In this document: positions 12,601 to 23,342 of the stretch, piece after piece
Numbering within the stretch: the first letter of the stretch is position 1
How the letters are laid out: each line of letters starts with the position of its first letter
Origin: Culex pipiens pallens
Lineage: Eukaryota > Arthropoda > Insecta > Diptera > Culicidae
Length of the DNA: 64,000 nt
Direction: 5' to 3'
NCBI RefSeq assembly: GCF_016801865.2
Contig: NC_068938.1
Location: 81,852,886 to 81,916,885 of the forward strand
Notes under the pieces: generated by a model
Told to the model about the DNA's origin: nothing
Databases searched by the model: none
The model's input: the letters and a program-made list of their open reading frames with translations, nothing else
Position numbers and translations under genes: made by a program

Positions 12601-14833
12601 GATGGGATTTTTTCCATGTTTTTTTAACTTTTAAATTTTACTGTTTTAATTTCGAAAGGTTTTGATATTATCAAGTTTTTAAGATTTTCAGTTTTTTTTT
12701 ACAATTTTGTTTTCCAAAAAACGATATTTTGAGGTGTTTTGTTGATTTGTTTCGATGTGTGCAGTGTTTATTTGCCGAAAAAAGTGAACAATAAAAACAC
12801 GATAAGCGTTTGGTACGGTATGTCCACGCACCCTTCCACCCCTGTAGATTCTGTGAAAAACTTCAAGTAGCTCAAAATAGAATCCTAAAAATCATCTTAA
12901 ATCTTCCTATTCGTAGTCACACAGTCGATTTGTATGTAAAGAATAATACTTTACCTGTCAGGGGAAAATATAGGTTTTTCAAGTTTGTTGTTTCATTTAC
13001 CTTTGCTTAAATAATAAAACCCATACTAATACTAAATTTGTTCGTTCTAAACATCAATATGGTACAAGATATCACGATCTATCGTCCTAACGTAACCACA
13101 GTACCTGGTGAGCGCAGTATAATTTTCAATGGAGCTCAGCTTTATAATTAGATTTGGTAAAAGCTTATCCTTAAATATCTTCAAAAATCAACTAAAGCAG
13201 TGTTTGTCCCGACCTGACATCATAGAAAAACTTCTAAAATCCGTTAATATTTTTGCTTAATTATTTTGTTTAGTTAATTCTCCGATTCAATCCCTCGTTT
13301 GTATTTGTTTCCATCTTGAACACATTTATCTTGGTAGTTTTCTTTTATTTATTTTCAGCCGCTAATCGCCAGAAACCGAACTCCTTAAAAGGTCTACGCC
13401 GATGGAGTTCTGGAGCCAGCCGCATCAACTTTGTCGTTACATTTATATTTAATTTTCAATGACATGTAATCTACTTAATTTGTATTACACATTGAAAAGA
13501 AACAGTTCAGTCAGCACTTTGCTGGCTTTTTCTGTCAAATAACAAACGCAGTAGGGCTGTCCGCTTTGATTTTTGCAATACATTTTCGGGTGTTCTCGGA
13601 TGTACTGCAATTATTAATAATGACAAGAAAAGTGCTTTGTTTTTTATGTTTTCAAGTTTTAATTTTTTATGTTATCATGTAAAGTTTTTTACGGTAATAA
13701 GTTTTTAATAAGTTTTTAAGTTTTGATTTTTTTAAACTTTATTTTTTGTACTTTTTATGTTTTAAAGTTTCTAGTTTTCAGTTGTTTGTAAATTTTTGCA
13801 TGAAACTATCTTACATAGAATCATTCTCGCTTACTTTTTCAAAAGGCCTGTGGACTGTCCTGGGATCCAATTCTTGGAATCTACCACCGTAATAACACGA
13901 TTCTACCAAGATTTTAATAGAGGTTAATTTTCAATGTTTGACTTTTTTCGAGCACTACGAACTGTTTGAACCACTTTTAAACTGTTTGGGGTACTCCAAA
14001 CCAGGATTTTTTACATGGATTGGAGTGTAACTTATCTCTCCAACTAATTAGGAGCCTTCGAGGTTGGAATGGTCATACATAAAAAAAAATCTACATTATC
14101 ATCTTGACCTGAAGTTTGTATCAGACTATGAGAACTGTACAAAACTGTCAGACACATCACTGAAGTGAATACGAACCTTGATCAAAATCTTGGTAGAATC
14201 GTTTTGTTACAGCGATAAGCTCTAAGATCATATTTCAGGACACTTTGGAGGACCCAAAAAAATCAAACCATCCGCTTGAACGACCCCTAGGTTTTGTGTG
14301 GTCTCTATTGCAAGTTTCTGTTCGAACCCAGGAATCCAAAGGCTTGAATGAGGAGACCCAGAACATTCCAAAAGTGGTCCAGAATGTTCATAATGATGCC
14401 AAAGAGTCCAAATGAACAAATTATATGAAAGGTCAGAGTTTGACTAAGATATAAAAAAATAACAAAATTCAACTAAGCCTACAATATCAAAAGCACTCAC
14501 CGAAATGCACAACTGGCTGAGCACAATCTTCGGCCCGTTGCCGAACATGACGATGCTCTCGAGCAGCTTCTGCTTGAACTCGCCGTGGGCCTCCTTCGGC
14601 ACCTCGGCCCAGTGCTTCGTAAGCTTCGAGTGCAGCGTGATCGCGCCGAAGAACTGCACCTCCGACGGCCGGTCCAGCTGCATCAGTTGCCAGCAAAAGG
14701 ACCACGCCTGTTGACTTTCCTGGATCTTCTGCAGCCACTGGTGCGTGTCCTCCTGCTGCTGGGTCCCACTGCGGTAAAACGACAGGACCGCTTCCTCGAT
14801 CTGGCGAATGTCCATGTTGGCGCGTGTGGACAC
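3666..14833 (-). CDS. IPO13: Importin-13, partial (3 exons; C-terminus off left edge)
   Basis: Importin-13 is a karyopherin-beta transport receptor of the nuclear pore; family members import cargoes such as the Mago-Y14 pair and export eIF1A. Coding exons on the minus strand are 14501-14833 (N-terminal 111 residues, Ran-binding importin-beta region), 3815-5845 (677 residues of HEAT-repeat solenoid) and 3666-3758 (31 residues). All junctions are phase 0 with gtgagt, gtgagtg and gtaag donors and cag/ag acceptors. The joined 819 residues fall about 140 short of the family's usual ~960, and the last visible exon ends in a good donor, so more exons lie to the left. A second Met at residue 7 (14815) may be the true start. 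An Ala-rich, Pro/Gln-rich insertion near the end of exon 2 is probably an insect-specific loop. Intron 1 is 8.7 kb and full of repeats; intron 2 is only 56 bp. Confidence 0.93.
6650..7285. repeat. Dispersed repeat fragments
   Basis: AAAGGTGCAGGTGGTTATGT near 6658 recurs near 8155 and, diverged, near 50040. GACAAAGAACTTTG near 6695 recurs inverted near 7260. Positions 6786-6965 resemble the 'CCCATATTGCCCC ... TGGCCAAT' unit that builds the 8.3-10.5 kb palindromic cluster. These are remnants of at least two repeat families; full boundaries cannot be set by eye. Confidence 0.5.
7703..8054 (+). pseudogene. RpS14: Ribosomal protein S14 pseudogene (broken)
   Basis: Conceptual translation gives recognisable uS11/RpS14 blocks in order: EEVQV, then DEIVFGVAYVYASFN, FVHVTDL, GMKVKADRDEA, LGITSLHMKLRAAGG, TKTPGPDAQS and LARSSMNI. 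The blocks lie in different frames, with an internal deletion after the first block, a stop after the LLGK segment, frameshifts, and loss of the normal Arg-rich C-terminus; the last frame ends at TAA 8052-8054. No introns separate the blocks, so a processed retrocopy is likely. It is on the plus strand, antisense to importin-13, inside intron 1. A working RpS14 must be elsewhere in the genome. Confidence 0.88.
8330..9366. repeat. Palindromic composite repeat cluster, first half
   Basis: Two minus-oriented copies of a ~120-bp unit (marked by CATATTGCCCCAAGTCG and AACCTTCCC) lie at about 8450-8690. Two plus-oriented copies (CGACTTGGGGCAATATG) lie at about 9140-9366. Between them is a hairpin element whose ~150-bp arms (about 8690-8838 and 8908-9060, containing GCTAGCTTATATAGTTCGCA and a CA/TG microsatellite) are inverted. 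The whole is a nested palindrome about 0.9 kb across. Confidence 0.8.
9368..9793 (+). mobile_element. Dimeric tRNA-derived SINE, family A copy 2
   Basis: Same architecture as the copy at 2860: a tRNA-Glu(CTC)-like head, a second tRNA-like module with GGACTCACAATCC and AGTTCGAATCC, a body, and a TTTGATTTGATTTTGA plus T-rich tail. The duplication ACAACTT flanks it (9358-9364 and 9794-9800). It has inserted into a copy of the palindromic-cluster repeat, whose sequence resumes immediately at 9794. Confidence 0.9.
9857..10089 (+). mobile_element. tRNA-derived SINE, family B
   Basis: The head is tRNA-like, with complementary acceptor ends GCCCG and CGGGC, an anticodon arm CTGGA-CCCACAA-TCCAG and box B TGGTTCAAATCCC. 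A GC-rich body and an AT-rich tail follow. Near-identical flanks CAATCAAAATG (about 9846-9856) and CAATTAAAATG (about 10090-10100) look like a target duplication with one change. It sits in the same repeat as the neighbouring SINE. Its anticodon arm resembles the second module of family A, so the two families may share an ancestor. Confidence 0.7.
10096..10745. repeat. Palindromic composite repeat cluster, second half
   Basis: One plus-oriented unit (about 10100-10210) faces two minus-oriented units (about 10210-10475). A single arm of the hairpin element follows, with GTGCACATACTGTGTCGTTC, a TG microsatellite and GCTAGCTTATATAGTTCGCA, reaching about 10745. It repeats the plan of 8330-9366, showing amplification of one composite unit in inverted orientation. 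Confidence 0.75.
10746..11775. other. Non-coding intronic DNA with repeat remnants
   Basis: Positions 10955-11020 share CTTCGCGAAATTTTGGATTG and ACAAAGTTCTTTGTC with 7210-7280, so this is another copy of that dispersed repeat. GC-richer sequence at 11440-11735 looks like a decayed repeat but could not be assigned. No gene is seen. Confidence 0.4.
11776..12312. repeat. 8-bp satellite array (TAGTATTT)
   Basis: About 0.54 kb of tandem TAGTATTT units, with a variant block of TAGTTTTT near 12240-12290 and occasional single substitutions near 11946 and 12136. It is the second array with an 8-bp period in importin-13 introns. Confidence 0.95.
12810..13151 (+). pseudogene. Decayed non-LTR retrotransposon RT C-terminus
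   Basis: Reading one frame through internal stops gives LQVAQNRILKIILNLP-type sequence, a later block with YRPNVTTVPGERSIIFNGAQ, and a stop at 13151. This order (AQNR..LP, then R..S....GA.L.N) matches the region after the reverse-transcriptase core in Jockey/CR1-group ORF2 proteins. Only the C-terminal part remains, a typical 5'-truncated dead copy. The following ~350 bp, including an A/T-rich tail, may be its 3' UTR. Confidence 0.6.
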
Positions 14834-15434
14834 GTCTGCGGTGGGGAAGGTTGCGCTTTTCCGCGATGGAGGATTACCGTTTTTTTTTCTTTGCTTTTTT
14901 CGGCAAGTTGCTGCTGGACGGGTGTTGCAAGTGGCGACGACGGAACAATCTTACCGGAGGGAGTTTTGTGTGCGTTTACCGGGCGTGCTTTTGTGCCAAC
15001 TACTTGTCCTGCATGCTAGTATGCTCCGTTCGATTGTTTTGGGCTCATATTTTAAAGTTTTTCCCCGAGCTCGGAAAGGCGGAACGAAAATAGAACAAAA
15101 AATTCACGCACAAGCTGCAAAACTTTTTCACTCCTTTTTTTGACAGCTCTTTTCGTCCGGCTGATTGTCATCCGAGGAGCGGTGTTGGTGCGTTGAGGTC
15201 GAAAAAGCAAGGTGAAATGTTTCACGGACCGGGATTGTCGGTGCAAAATGAGTCACCCTGTGCCGAATGTTTTCAAAACGCTGCGCAAACTGTCAAACAT
15301 TTTCAATGTGTCTGTGTGGGTTGCGGTTTTCAAAACAGTGTCGAGTTCGGGGCAGGAAAATCGGAGGAAAAGGAGTTTTCCGATACGAGTTTAATCTTTT
15401 AGCACATTACATTTGCGATATTTAGACTGCATTT
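14834..15434. promoter_or_regulatory. Presumed bidirectional promoter, IPO13 / GTDC1
   Basis: The start codons of importin-13 (minus, 14833) and GTDC1 (plus, 15435) are 601 bp apart and divergent, so both 5' UTRs and promoters must lie here unless upstream UTR exons exist. The stretch is GC-richer than the surrounding introns. I see no clear TATA box. Short open frames here are not conserved-looking. Confidence 0.6.
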
Positions 15435-18400
15435 ATGGCCAAAATTCTCATCATTGAACCATTCTATGGCGGTTCTCACAAGCAGCTGCTGGACACTTTC
15501 CTCGAACGTAAGTTATTCGGTTGATTGAAGCCGATAAGGACCATCCTCAAAAATAAGCCACGTACCTAATCTTTGCCTCCCGCAGAGTTTCATCCGGCCG
15601 AGTACGATCTGTTTACGCTGACGGCGAAGAAATGGCACTGGCGGTCCCGGATAGGGGCGCTTTACTTTTCGGAAACGATTCCACGGGACCACCACTACCG
15701 TGCCCTGTTCACCAGCTCAGTCCTCAACCTGGCCGAGCTTATCGGTCTGCGGCCCGACCTGGCCCAGTGCCGGAAGATTGTGTACTTCCACGAGAACCAG
15801 CTCAACTATCCGGTGCGGGAGATTAAGGAACGGGACTGCCAGTACGGACTGAACCAAATCATGACCTGTCTGAGTGCGGACCAAATCGTGTTCAACTCGC
15901 GGTACAACATGACGTCGTTCCTGGACAATATCAAGAGCTTCCTGAACATAGCGCCGGATCTGAAGCTGAAGAATCTGCGGGAAAAGCTGGAGCCGCGCTG
16001 CGAGGTGCTGTACTTTCCGATTCCGTTCCATATGATTCCGAAGCGGATTTTCACCAAGAATGAGTAAGTTGAACTTTCTGATAAGGAAGTATCGTTAGCG
16101 AAGTACGATCATTTAATCGGCGATAGCGGAAAATGCCTTGTTTGAATTAATTTATTAAAATGAATTGATTGAAACAAACTTTAAAAATTAATAATCAATT
16201 TCACAAAATTTAGTTCTTACGGTAATATGGCAATGACGCAAAATTTGGTATACATTTCAACTTAGTTAAAGTTTTTTCAACTAAATTCACAAAATACCGT
16301 ACATATTTTATTGAATACTAAATATTCATGATTCGAAATTAGTACCAAACAAGGTAAAATTTGTATTTAAAAGTGTGCAAAAAAATCACATTTGACCTCT
16401 TTTTAACTTTATGAAAATTTTAGTATTTAAATTGTAGTTTTTTGAAAAATAAAACTAAACACAAATGCATGGAAATTTGAAATTTATATTTAGAGTAAAT
16501 TTGTGTTCACCACTGACAAACGGACGTAATTCTCCTCTTAATTTCATCAATTAAAAACTTAACGGCTGATCTGAATTTAAATATAGTTATTGGATCGCCC
16601 ACCACAAATCCAAAAAGCGCTGCACTGCACACACAAAGAAAAATATTTGAATCAACAAAACATTTAAGGACGTATTAGACTATGACAAACAAAAAAACAA
16701 ACTCGCACTTTTTCGTGTTTGACAGTTTGCTAACCTCGCAAACTTGTTTGCGGCAAACTCGCAAACATGGCAAAATATATGTTGGCTGAAGGAGCCATTA
16801 CATTACGGCAAACAAACAAACAAACAAACTCGCACTTTTTGACAGTTTGCCTGCATCAGCCTTTATACATTTTGACTTGTTTGCGAGTTTGGCAAACTGT
16901 CAAAAAGTCAAGGGAATGATTGAACGAAAAAAATCACAAATCCGCATAAATAATTTCAAGATTGTTCAGGTGTAAACCGAAAGCGCGATAAAAAATTAAA
17001 GTGGACGAATAATGCGCTTAACAGCTTTTTTAATTGTCGGTGTATAGGTTGAATTTGCGTTCGTAAACAAGCAGTCTATCCCCCTCTTGACGTGAACTGT
17101 CACTTGAGCAAAAGGGATAGACTGCTTGTTAACAAACGCAGATTTGCCCTATTGAACTGTTACTACGGATTTCCTGGCGTACATTTAATTTTGCAGCCCA
17201 AAATCAGTTATTGAACTGAAAAAATAAAATGCTTTTTGAATTGTTTTTTTTTTCCACGATTTGTGTGCACCTTCGTCAAAGACTAAGATTGTTTACTTTT
17301 TACTCTTTGGTCTGACAGTCTTGGAAAAAGTGCGAGTTTGTTTGTTTGTTTGTTTGTTTGTTTGCGGTAGTGTAATGGCTCCTTGGCGTTTCTACAAACA
17401 AATGCAGGCAAATAAAACAAAGCAGACAAACTGTCAAAAAGAGCGAGTTTGTTTGTTTGTTAGCCATAGTCTAATACGTCCTTTAGAAAAATAATATTTT
17501 TGTGCATCAATTACTCGTCAAAGCAAGTTTTTCATAACAACAAAAGATTTTTGTGAAATGGAGAAATCGGACTATTTCGTACATTTTTTTGTGGGGGCCT
17601 TCATTTTAAGGCTAGTACGGAGCTCTGAAGCAACGCAAAACACTATATAAAAAAACGCTCAAGGAAAGAGTCACAAGTCCTAGTTTGGATTTGCTTGTTT
17701 CAATGCGAATGAAAATTATAAACGTTTAAATAATTTTGCATTCGAATAAGAAATATTGAAGATCCAAAATTGCCACAAAAAGAAGAATCTTAAAATGCAG
17801 AAAATTAAAAGAACGGATTTTGTGTTTTGCTTAAAATGATTTCACTTTATTTTCTGGCAAGAAAAAAACAGAAATTTTGAAATTTAGGAAATACCTATTC
17901 TTAAATAAAAAATCCCAATATTTCGAAACTTAAAAACTTTGAAATTCAAAATTTAAAAAAAATCTAAAATTTCAGAATTTGTATATTTAGGAACTTAAGG
18001 AATTTAAGAATTTAAGAATTTAAGAATTTAAGAATTTAAGAATTTAAGAATTTAAGAATTCAAGAATTTAAGAATTTAAGAATTTAAGAATTTAAGAATT
18101 TAAGAATTTAAGAATTTAAGAATTTAAGAATTTAAGAATTTAAGAATTTAAGAATTTAAGAATTTAAGAATTTAAGAACTTAAGAATTTAAGAATTTAAG
18201 AATTTAAGAATTTAAGAATTTAAGAATTTAAGAATTTAAGAATTTAAGAATTTAAGAATTTAAGAATTTAAGAATTTAAGAATTTAAGAATTTAAGAATT
18301 TAAGAATTTAAGAATTTAAGAATTTAAGAATTTAAGAATTTTAGAATTTTATAATTTTAGAATTTTAGAATTTTAGAATTTTAGAATTTTAGAATTTTAG

Positions 18401-20091
18401 AATTTTAGAATTTTAGAATTTTAGAATTTTAGAATTTTAGAATTTTAGAATTTTAGAATTTTAGAATTTTAGAATTTTAGAATTTTAGAATTTTAGAATT
18501 TTAGAATTTTAGAATTTTAGAATTTTAGAATTTTAGAATTTTAGAATTTTAGAATTTAAGAATTTTAGAATTTTAGAATTTTAGAATTTTAGATTTTAGA
18601 ATTTTAGAATTTTAGAATTTAGAATTTTAGAATTTTAGAATTTTAGAATTTTAGAATTTTAGAATTTTAGAATTTTAGAATTTTAGAATTTTAGAATTTT
18701 AGAATTTTAGAATTTTAGAATTTTAGAATTTTAGAATTTTAGAATTTTAGAATTTTAGAATTTTAGAATTTTAGAATTTTAGAATTTTAGAATTTTAGAA
18801 TTTTAGAATTTAAGAATTTTAGAATTTTAGAATTTTAGAATTTTAGAATTTTAGAATTTTAGAATTTTAGAATTTAGAATTTTAAAATTTTAGAATTTTA
18901 GAATTTTAGAATTTTAGAATTTTAGAATTTTAGAATTTTAGAATTTAAGAATTTAAGAATTTAAGAATTTAAGAATTTAAGAATTTTAAAATTTTAAAAT
19001 TGTATGATAAAAATTTATAATTGTGTTAAGAATTTAAGAATTTAAGAATTTAAGAATTTAGGAATTTTAAAATTGTATGATAAAAATTTATAATTGTGTT
19101 AAGAATTTAAGAATTTAAGAATTTAAGAATTTAAGAATTTAGAAATTCAGGAATTTAGGAATCTATGAATTTTAAAATTTTTTAATTGTATAATTATAAT
19201 ATTTAAAAAATTTGCTATTTAAATATTTTTAAATTTTATAATTTCTTTGTTTTAAAATTTTAGAATTTGAGAATTAAGGAAATTAGGAAGGAGGAGAAAG
19301 GAAGGAGTTTCTTAAAATTTTTGATTTTTGAAATCGATTTATTTTAGTTTTTTTACGAGCCATTTTTTAAATGGACAAGTGCCAAAATTGTAGGGAAAGG
19401 GAAAGTTGGAGCCAATTTTTTTTTTGTTTTGTATCCCGTGGAGAATTGCTCTGCTCACAAATTTCTACCCCCGCAGCAAACCCCTGCACCTGATTTGGCC
19501 CCACCGCTGGGAGCACGACAAAAATCCACAGTTCCTGGTGAACACGCTGCTCGAGCTGAACAAGCGGCAGGTCGACTTCCGGGTGTCGATCCTGGGCGAG
19601 CGCACCCAGTCCATTCCGGAGTGTTTCGAAAACATCGGCGAACTGCTCAAGGAGAAGCTGGTCAACTTTGGCTACCTCGGCAAGGACGAGTACTACCGGG
19701 CGCTGCTGGACGGGGACGTGGTCATCTCGACGGCCGGCCACGAGTTCTACGGCGTCGCCATGTGAGGAGGAACTTGCGGTTTTTTGTAACTAATAATTGA
19801 GTCACTTTTACTTCTAGGCTCGAGGCGGCGTACTGTGGCTGTCTGCCGGTGGCGCCGAACAAGCTAGTCTATCCGGAAATCTACCCGGACACCAGTCTGT
19901 ACAACACGTCGAATCAGCTCATCAAAATGCTCTACAACTGGTGCAAGAACCGGCCCCTGTTCGAGCGGGATCGTGCCATTTTCTACGAGAACTTTAACTT
20001 TGACAAATATTCGTCCGTGCAGCTGGTTCCAAAGTTTATCTCGATGATCAAGGCCCACATTGCCAACAGCACCGTCAGCAACGGGGTCTAG
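15435..20091 (+). CDS. GTDC1: GTDC1/QTMAN-like glycosyltransferase (tRNA-queuosine mannosyltransferase)
   Basis: The vertebrate orthologue adds mannose to queuosine at the wobble position of tRNA-Asp. Exons are 15435-15507, 15586-16063, 19477-19761 and 19818-20091, with gtaagt, gtaagt and gtgagg donors and cag/tag acceptors. Joined they encode 369 residues. The N-terminus MAKILIIEPFYGGSHKQLLD is the family signature, with a KKWHWRSR block, an LYFSETIPRDHHYR block and YFHENQLNYPVRE. The C-terminal half is GT4-like: WPHRWEHDKNP, a SILGER strand, and FYGVAMLEAAYCGCLPV carrying the sugar-nucleotide-binding E. Phases are consistent across every junction (C|AG, GA|C, AT|G). Intron 2 is 3.4 kb and holds a nested MITE and an 8-bp satellite; the others are 78 and 56 bp. 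Start is the first Met of the conserved N-terminus. Confidence 0.93.
16791..17382. mobile_element. Inverted-repeat element nested in the Harbinger-type MITE
   Basis: GGAGCCATTACATTACGGCA at 16791 is matched in inverse by GTAGTGTAATGGCTCC ending at 17382, followed inward by (CAAA)n/(TTTG)n and CGAGTTTG blocks on both sides. No clear target duplication is visible. Confidence 0.6.
17043..17153. mobile_element. Small hairpin MITE, innermost level
   Basis: TAAACAAGCAGTCTATCC on the left and GGGATAGACTGCTTGTTA on the right form the core of a ~45-bp inverted repeat, with GAATTTGCGTT/AACGCAGATTT outside it. It lies inside the element at 16791-17382, making a three-level nest. Confidence 0.65.
17996..19165. 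repeat. 8-bp satellite arrays (AATTTAAG and AATTTTAG)
   Basis: AATTTAAG units run from about 17996 to 18340, AATTTTAG units from about 18341 to 18940, then AATTTAAG again. A ~70-bp higher-order piece containing AAAATTGTATGATAAAAATT is repeated near 18986 and 19067. Both variants keep an 8-bp period. The array is in GTDC1 intron 2. Confidence 0.95.
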
Positions 20092-20528
20092 GCGGGAGGA
20101 GACGCGTAGTGACAAAAAAAGAAGTAATCGGTTCTATTAAACTATTCGTACTAGAGATGGAACGACCTACCGGAACGTGTTCATACATACAGGATGAGCG
20201 AAAACGAGCAGACCATCGTTTTACTGTAATCTCGCGCCAATTATTATATCTATTATATAGACTAGTGAAAGTCTAGAGGCACAAATTTGTTAAATGCTTG
20301 GTCGTTTCCTTTTCAAATCTTCCAGCAGATTTCACACGAATCAATCTCGTTTTTTTTGTTCTACTACATTCAGAGTTTAAATACGGAAATATGTTTTTAA
20401 TATCGGTTTTATTATTAGCCAACCTAGTTTTTGAAATTTGTTAAAATCACGTATTGTATATTACAATACGATAGTCAATACAATTTAGTGAAATAATCAA
20501 ACTATTGGGAATCAACAAACTCGTAGAT

Positions 20529-20534
20529 AAATAA
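20529..20534 (+). terminator. Candidate GTDC1 polyadenylation signal
   Basis: AATAAA lies 438 bp after the GTDC1 stop, in AT-rich sequence. It is the most plausible signal seen, but others overlap it. Confidence 0.45.
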
Positions 20535-21035
20535 AAGAAATAAATATTATATGATATGTATCAATATTTGGGAGCAAATGAGAGCCGTTTTATTATTAAT
20601 CCGATAATCTTTTTTGCTTTTGAACAATAACTACATTACACACATTCTTATACACTTTCTCACTTTCCGCCAAAAAAAAAAAACTCGCAAACTCGTGATA
20701 ATCCAAATTTTAAAATTAGGAAAAACTGAAATTTATTTATTTAAAAATACATACTTAAAAAAATTTTTCAATTCAAAATTCAATAAAGCTTTTACAAACA
20801 TTTTTTAAAGCGTTTGTGCCTACCCCCCCCACCCCTTCCCCCCCTTTTCCTCACCCACTTCAAAATCGCCTCGAAAATTCAGGTTGCAAAAAAAAAATCC
20901 AAATATTCATTCAAGTGCAATCAGCCAAAACAAATTTAAAGTACATGCTAAAAAAACGATTTTGGCGTATGTACGGAAGATTATAAAAAGGGTGGTTTTT
21001 GTAAAAAAAAAACCCTGTCATGTTATACATTTTCA
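20535..21035. other. AT-rich intergenic DNA
   Basis: Nothing recognisable except a C-rich run near 20823-20860. No gene or repeat boundary is seen. Confidence 0.4.
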
Positions 21036-21470
21036 GAAAGGTATTAAAAAGACCTTTCCAATGAGCCTAACTCATTGAAGATCTGATAACCCTATCAAAA
21101 GTTATTAGCACTTAAGTGTTATTTATACACTTTTTGGAGGCCGGATCTCAGATATTTCAATGAAAATGATGTCCGGGTCCATCATGCGACCCATCGTTAG
21201 TTAGATAATCGGAATACCTTTCAAATGAGCCTAAAACATCAAGGATCTAACAACCCTATTAAAAGTTATTGGAACTTAAGTGATTTATTCACTTTTTTGA
21301 GGTTGGATTTCAGATATTGTGATAAAAATATTGTCTGTATCTTCCATGCAAACTATCGTTGGATAGGTTTTTTTTTTATCAGACCTTGCCGATGAGCCAG
21401 AAATATTGATGGTCTGCGAACCATATCAAAAGAGATGAGTAATAAAGTTGATTTGTTAAACATGTTAAGG
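21036..21470. repeat. Imperfect ~165-bp tandem repeats
   Basis: Three diverged units start near 21038, 21208 and 21368. Each carries ACCTTTCCAATGAGCC-like sequence, then a CCCTATCAAAAGTTATT-like block, then TTGGAGGCCGGATCTCAGAT-like sequence. The third unit is interrupted by the hAT-like element that begins at 21471. Confidence 0.7.
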
Positions 21471-22726
21471 CCAGGGTGGCCACCTCGGGAAAAAACCGGG
21501 AAAACCGGGAAAAACCCGGGAATTTATTCCACCGGGAGAAAACCGGGAAAAACTCGGGAATTCGACTGACAAACCGGGAAAATATTTTAAGTTTAGTTAA
21601 AATTCGACAAATTCTCTTAAATGACATCAATGTATACTTTTCTCTATTAGAATATTATTCAAGTTATTCTTAATGAAGAATTCAGGAAAATAATGTTTAA
21701 ATTTGTGTAATAGACTCAACCTACTAGGCTTTGGTTGTTTTTTTTCTGTTGAGTATTCCATGATATATTTCTTTGGCGAGGGGGGGTAACTAAAATTACC
21801 ACTACACCACCGGACCCGGTTTAAAAAACAAATGTTTGATAAGCTGCAATTTTTCCTATCAAGTTCGCGTGTCAATAGAAAATTTAATCAGCGCTATGAT
21901 TTTTGAAGCCTTATATCAATAAGTATTGAATTTCATAACCACAATAAACAATTTATTTTTATTTTATTATTTATTTCAATATCAACTTGAGGGAGCACAG
22001 CAGCCAAGGTAGTTGTTGCCTTTTTATTCCAAAAATTGTCAAACTTACGGATTTAACCCTTCAACAATATGATTGTAAAAAGAGTCAAAATCTGCTTTGT
22101 TATTTTTTTGTAGACAGTAACTTTAGGGAATAAATAACCGATAGTTCCCATAATTTCGAAGATACTAAAATTTGCGTACCGAAAATCGTGGTGCTAAAAG
22201 CTTAGCAGAGATTACAGTTCAGACTCGATTATCAGAAGGCCTCGGAAAAAAATAAAAAAATATAAATATTGAAACAAAAAGCCACAGTTACAGCCACATC
22301 GAAAATTTTTAAAAATTCAAATGATTTTTAAATCAACCCAAACATGCTAAAAATGATTCTGAACGCAGGTGAATGGATCTAACATTGATTTCAGTTAAAT
22401 TTTCATTATAATTTTGAAGTTTTAAACAAAAAATGGCCCCCCTGATTTTCGGGCCAAAATTTTAAATAAAATTTGTACCAGCCTAAACTACTTTAAATGA
22501 TTTCGAGTTATGAAATCCAAGATGGCGGCCAAAATGGCTGAAATGAAATATTGAAAAAATGCATTTTAAAAATTTAATAGGCAATCAACCACTCAACAGC
22601 GACTTAAATTAAGTCGCAGAACTCGAATTTCATGTTAAAAGTAAGAAAATAAAAAAAATACGAATTGTTTTTATTGTTCAAACCTTCGGATGGAATTTCA
22701 AAAATCTGTTTTCAGTAGTATTTTAC

Positions 22727-22897
22727 ACCCTTACCAAAAATCATGATTTTTTGAGTTCAATATTCCACTTTTTATACGAATTTTTCAGTTCAACCCATAT
22801 AACCATTTTTATGGTTGTAGTACCTGAACTCAAAAAATCGTATGAAAAGTGGGATATTGAACTCAGTAAATCATGATTTTTGGTAAGGGTGTATAAG
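22727..22897. mobile_element. Hairpin MITE with TA flanks
   Basis: CACCCTTACCAAAAATCATG is matched in inverse by CATGATTTTTGGTAAGGGTG. Inverted blocks TTGAGTTCAATATTCCACTT and AAGTGGGATATTGAACTCA lie inside, giving ~80-bp arms. TA on each side suggests a Tc1/mariner-type origin. It lies inside the hAT-like element. Confidence 0.7.
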
Positions 22898-23342
22898 ATG
22901 ATGTTTGGCTATCTCAGTCAAACAAATTATTAAGGAAAAATTGCAATGAACTTTGTGTTTGTGTTTTTAAATCAGATTCGAGTACTTTTGTATAATTTTA
23001 AAATGTCGGTAATATTTGGAATTTAAGATATTATTATATAGTTATTTGAGAATCTTTCAACAGTTAAATGCCTATCTAATTGTGTTCAAATTCAGAACAT
23101 TTGAAAAAATATCTTTCTTTTAAAATTTATTTTAAAATTGTAATTTAAATTTTAAATAAAATTTTCAGATATTTTAAAATTACAATATTTTCAGAGTTCA
23201 ACTGCATAATAGTCATTTCAATACAAACAGTAACATTTTATTTTTATTCAAACACAAAAATTGAGTTTTCGTTGGGTTTTATTTAATTCTCATCTCGTGG
23301 CGCAGGGGTAGCGGCTTCGGCTGCCGATCCCGATGATGCTAT

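Larger units (their letters stand above)
5846..14500 (-). other. Importin-13 intron 1, repeat-filled
   Basis: This 8.66-kb intron is bounded by a gtgagt donor after 14501 and a cttccag acceptor before 5845. It contains an RpS14 pseudogene, SINEs, palindromic repeats, an 8-bp satellite and a decayed reverse-transcriptase fragment, listed separately. The segments 5846-6650 and 13152-14500 are AT-rich and show nothing I can name. Confidence 0.9.
16667..17482. mobile_element. PIF/Harbinger-type MITE carrying nested elements
   Basis: The 18-bp inverted ends AGGACGTATTAGACTATG (16667-16684) and its complement (17465-17482) are flanked by TTA on both sides (16664-16666, 17483-17485). A 3-bp TTA duplication is characteristic of PIF/Harbinger. 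A second copy, also with TTA flanks, is at 47631-47935. The interior is rich in CAAA/TTTG repeats and holds two more inverted structures, so 816 bp is not its native length. It lies in GTDC1 intron 2. Confidence 0.82.

Noticed and set aside
14585..15143. Plus-strand ORFs upstream of GTDC1
   Set aside because: They overlap importin-13 exon 1 antisense and the promoter region, and show no protein family resemblance.
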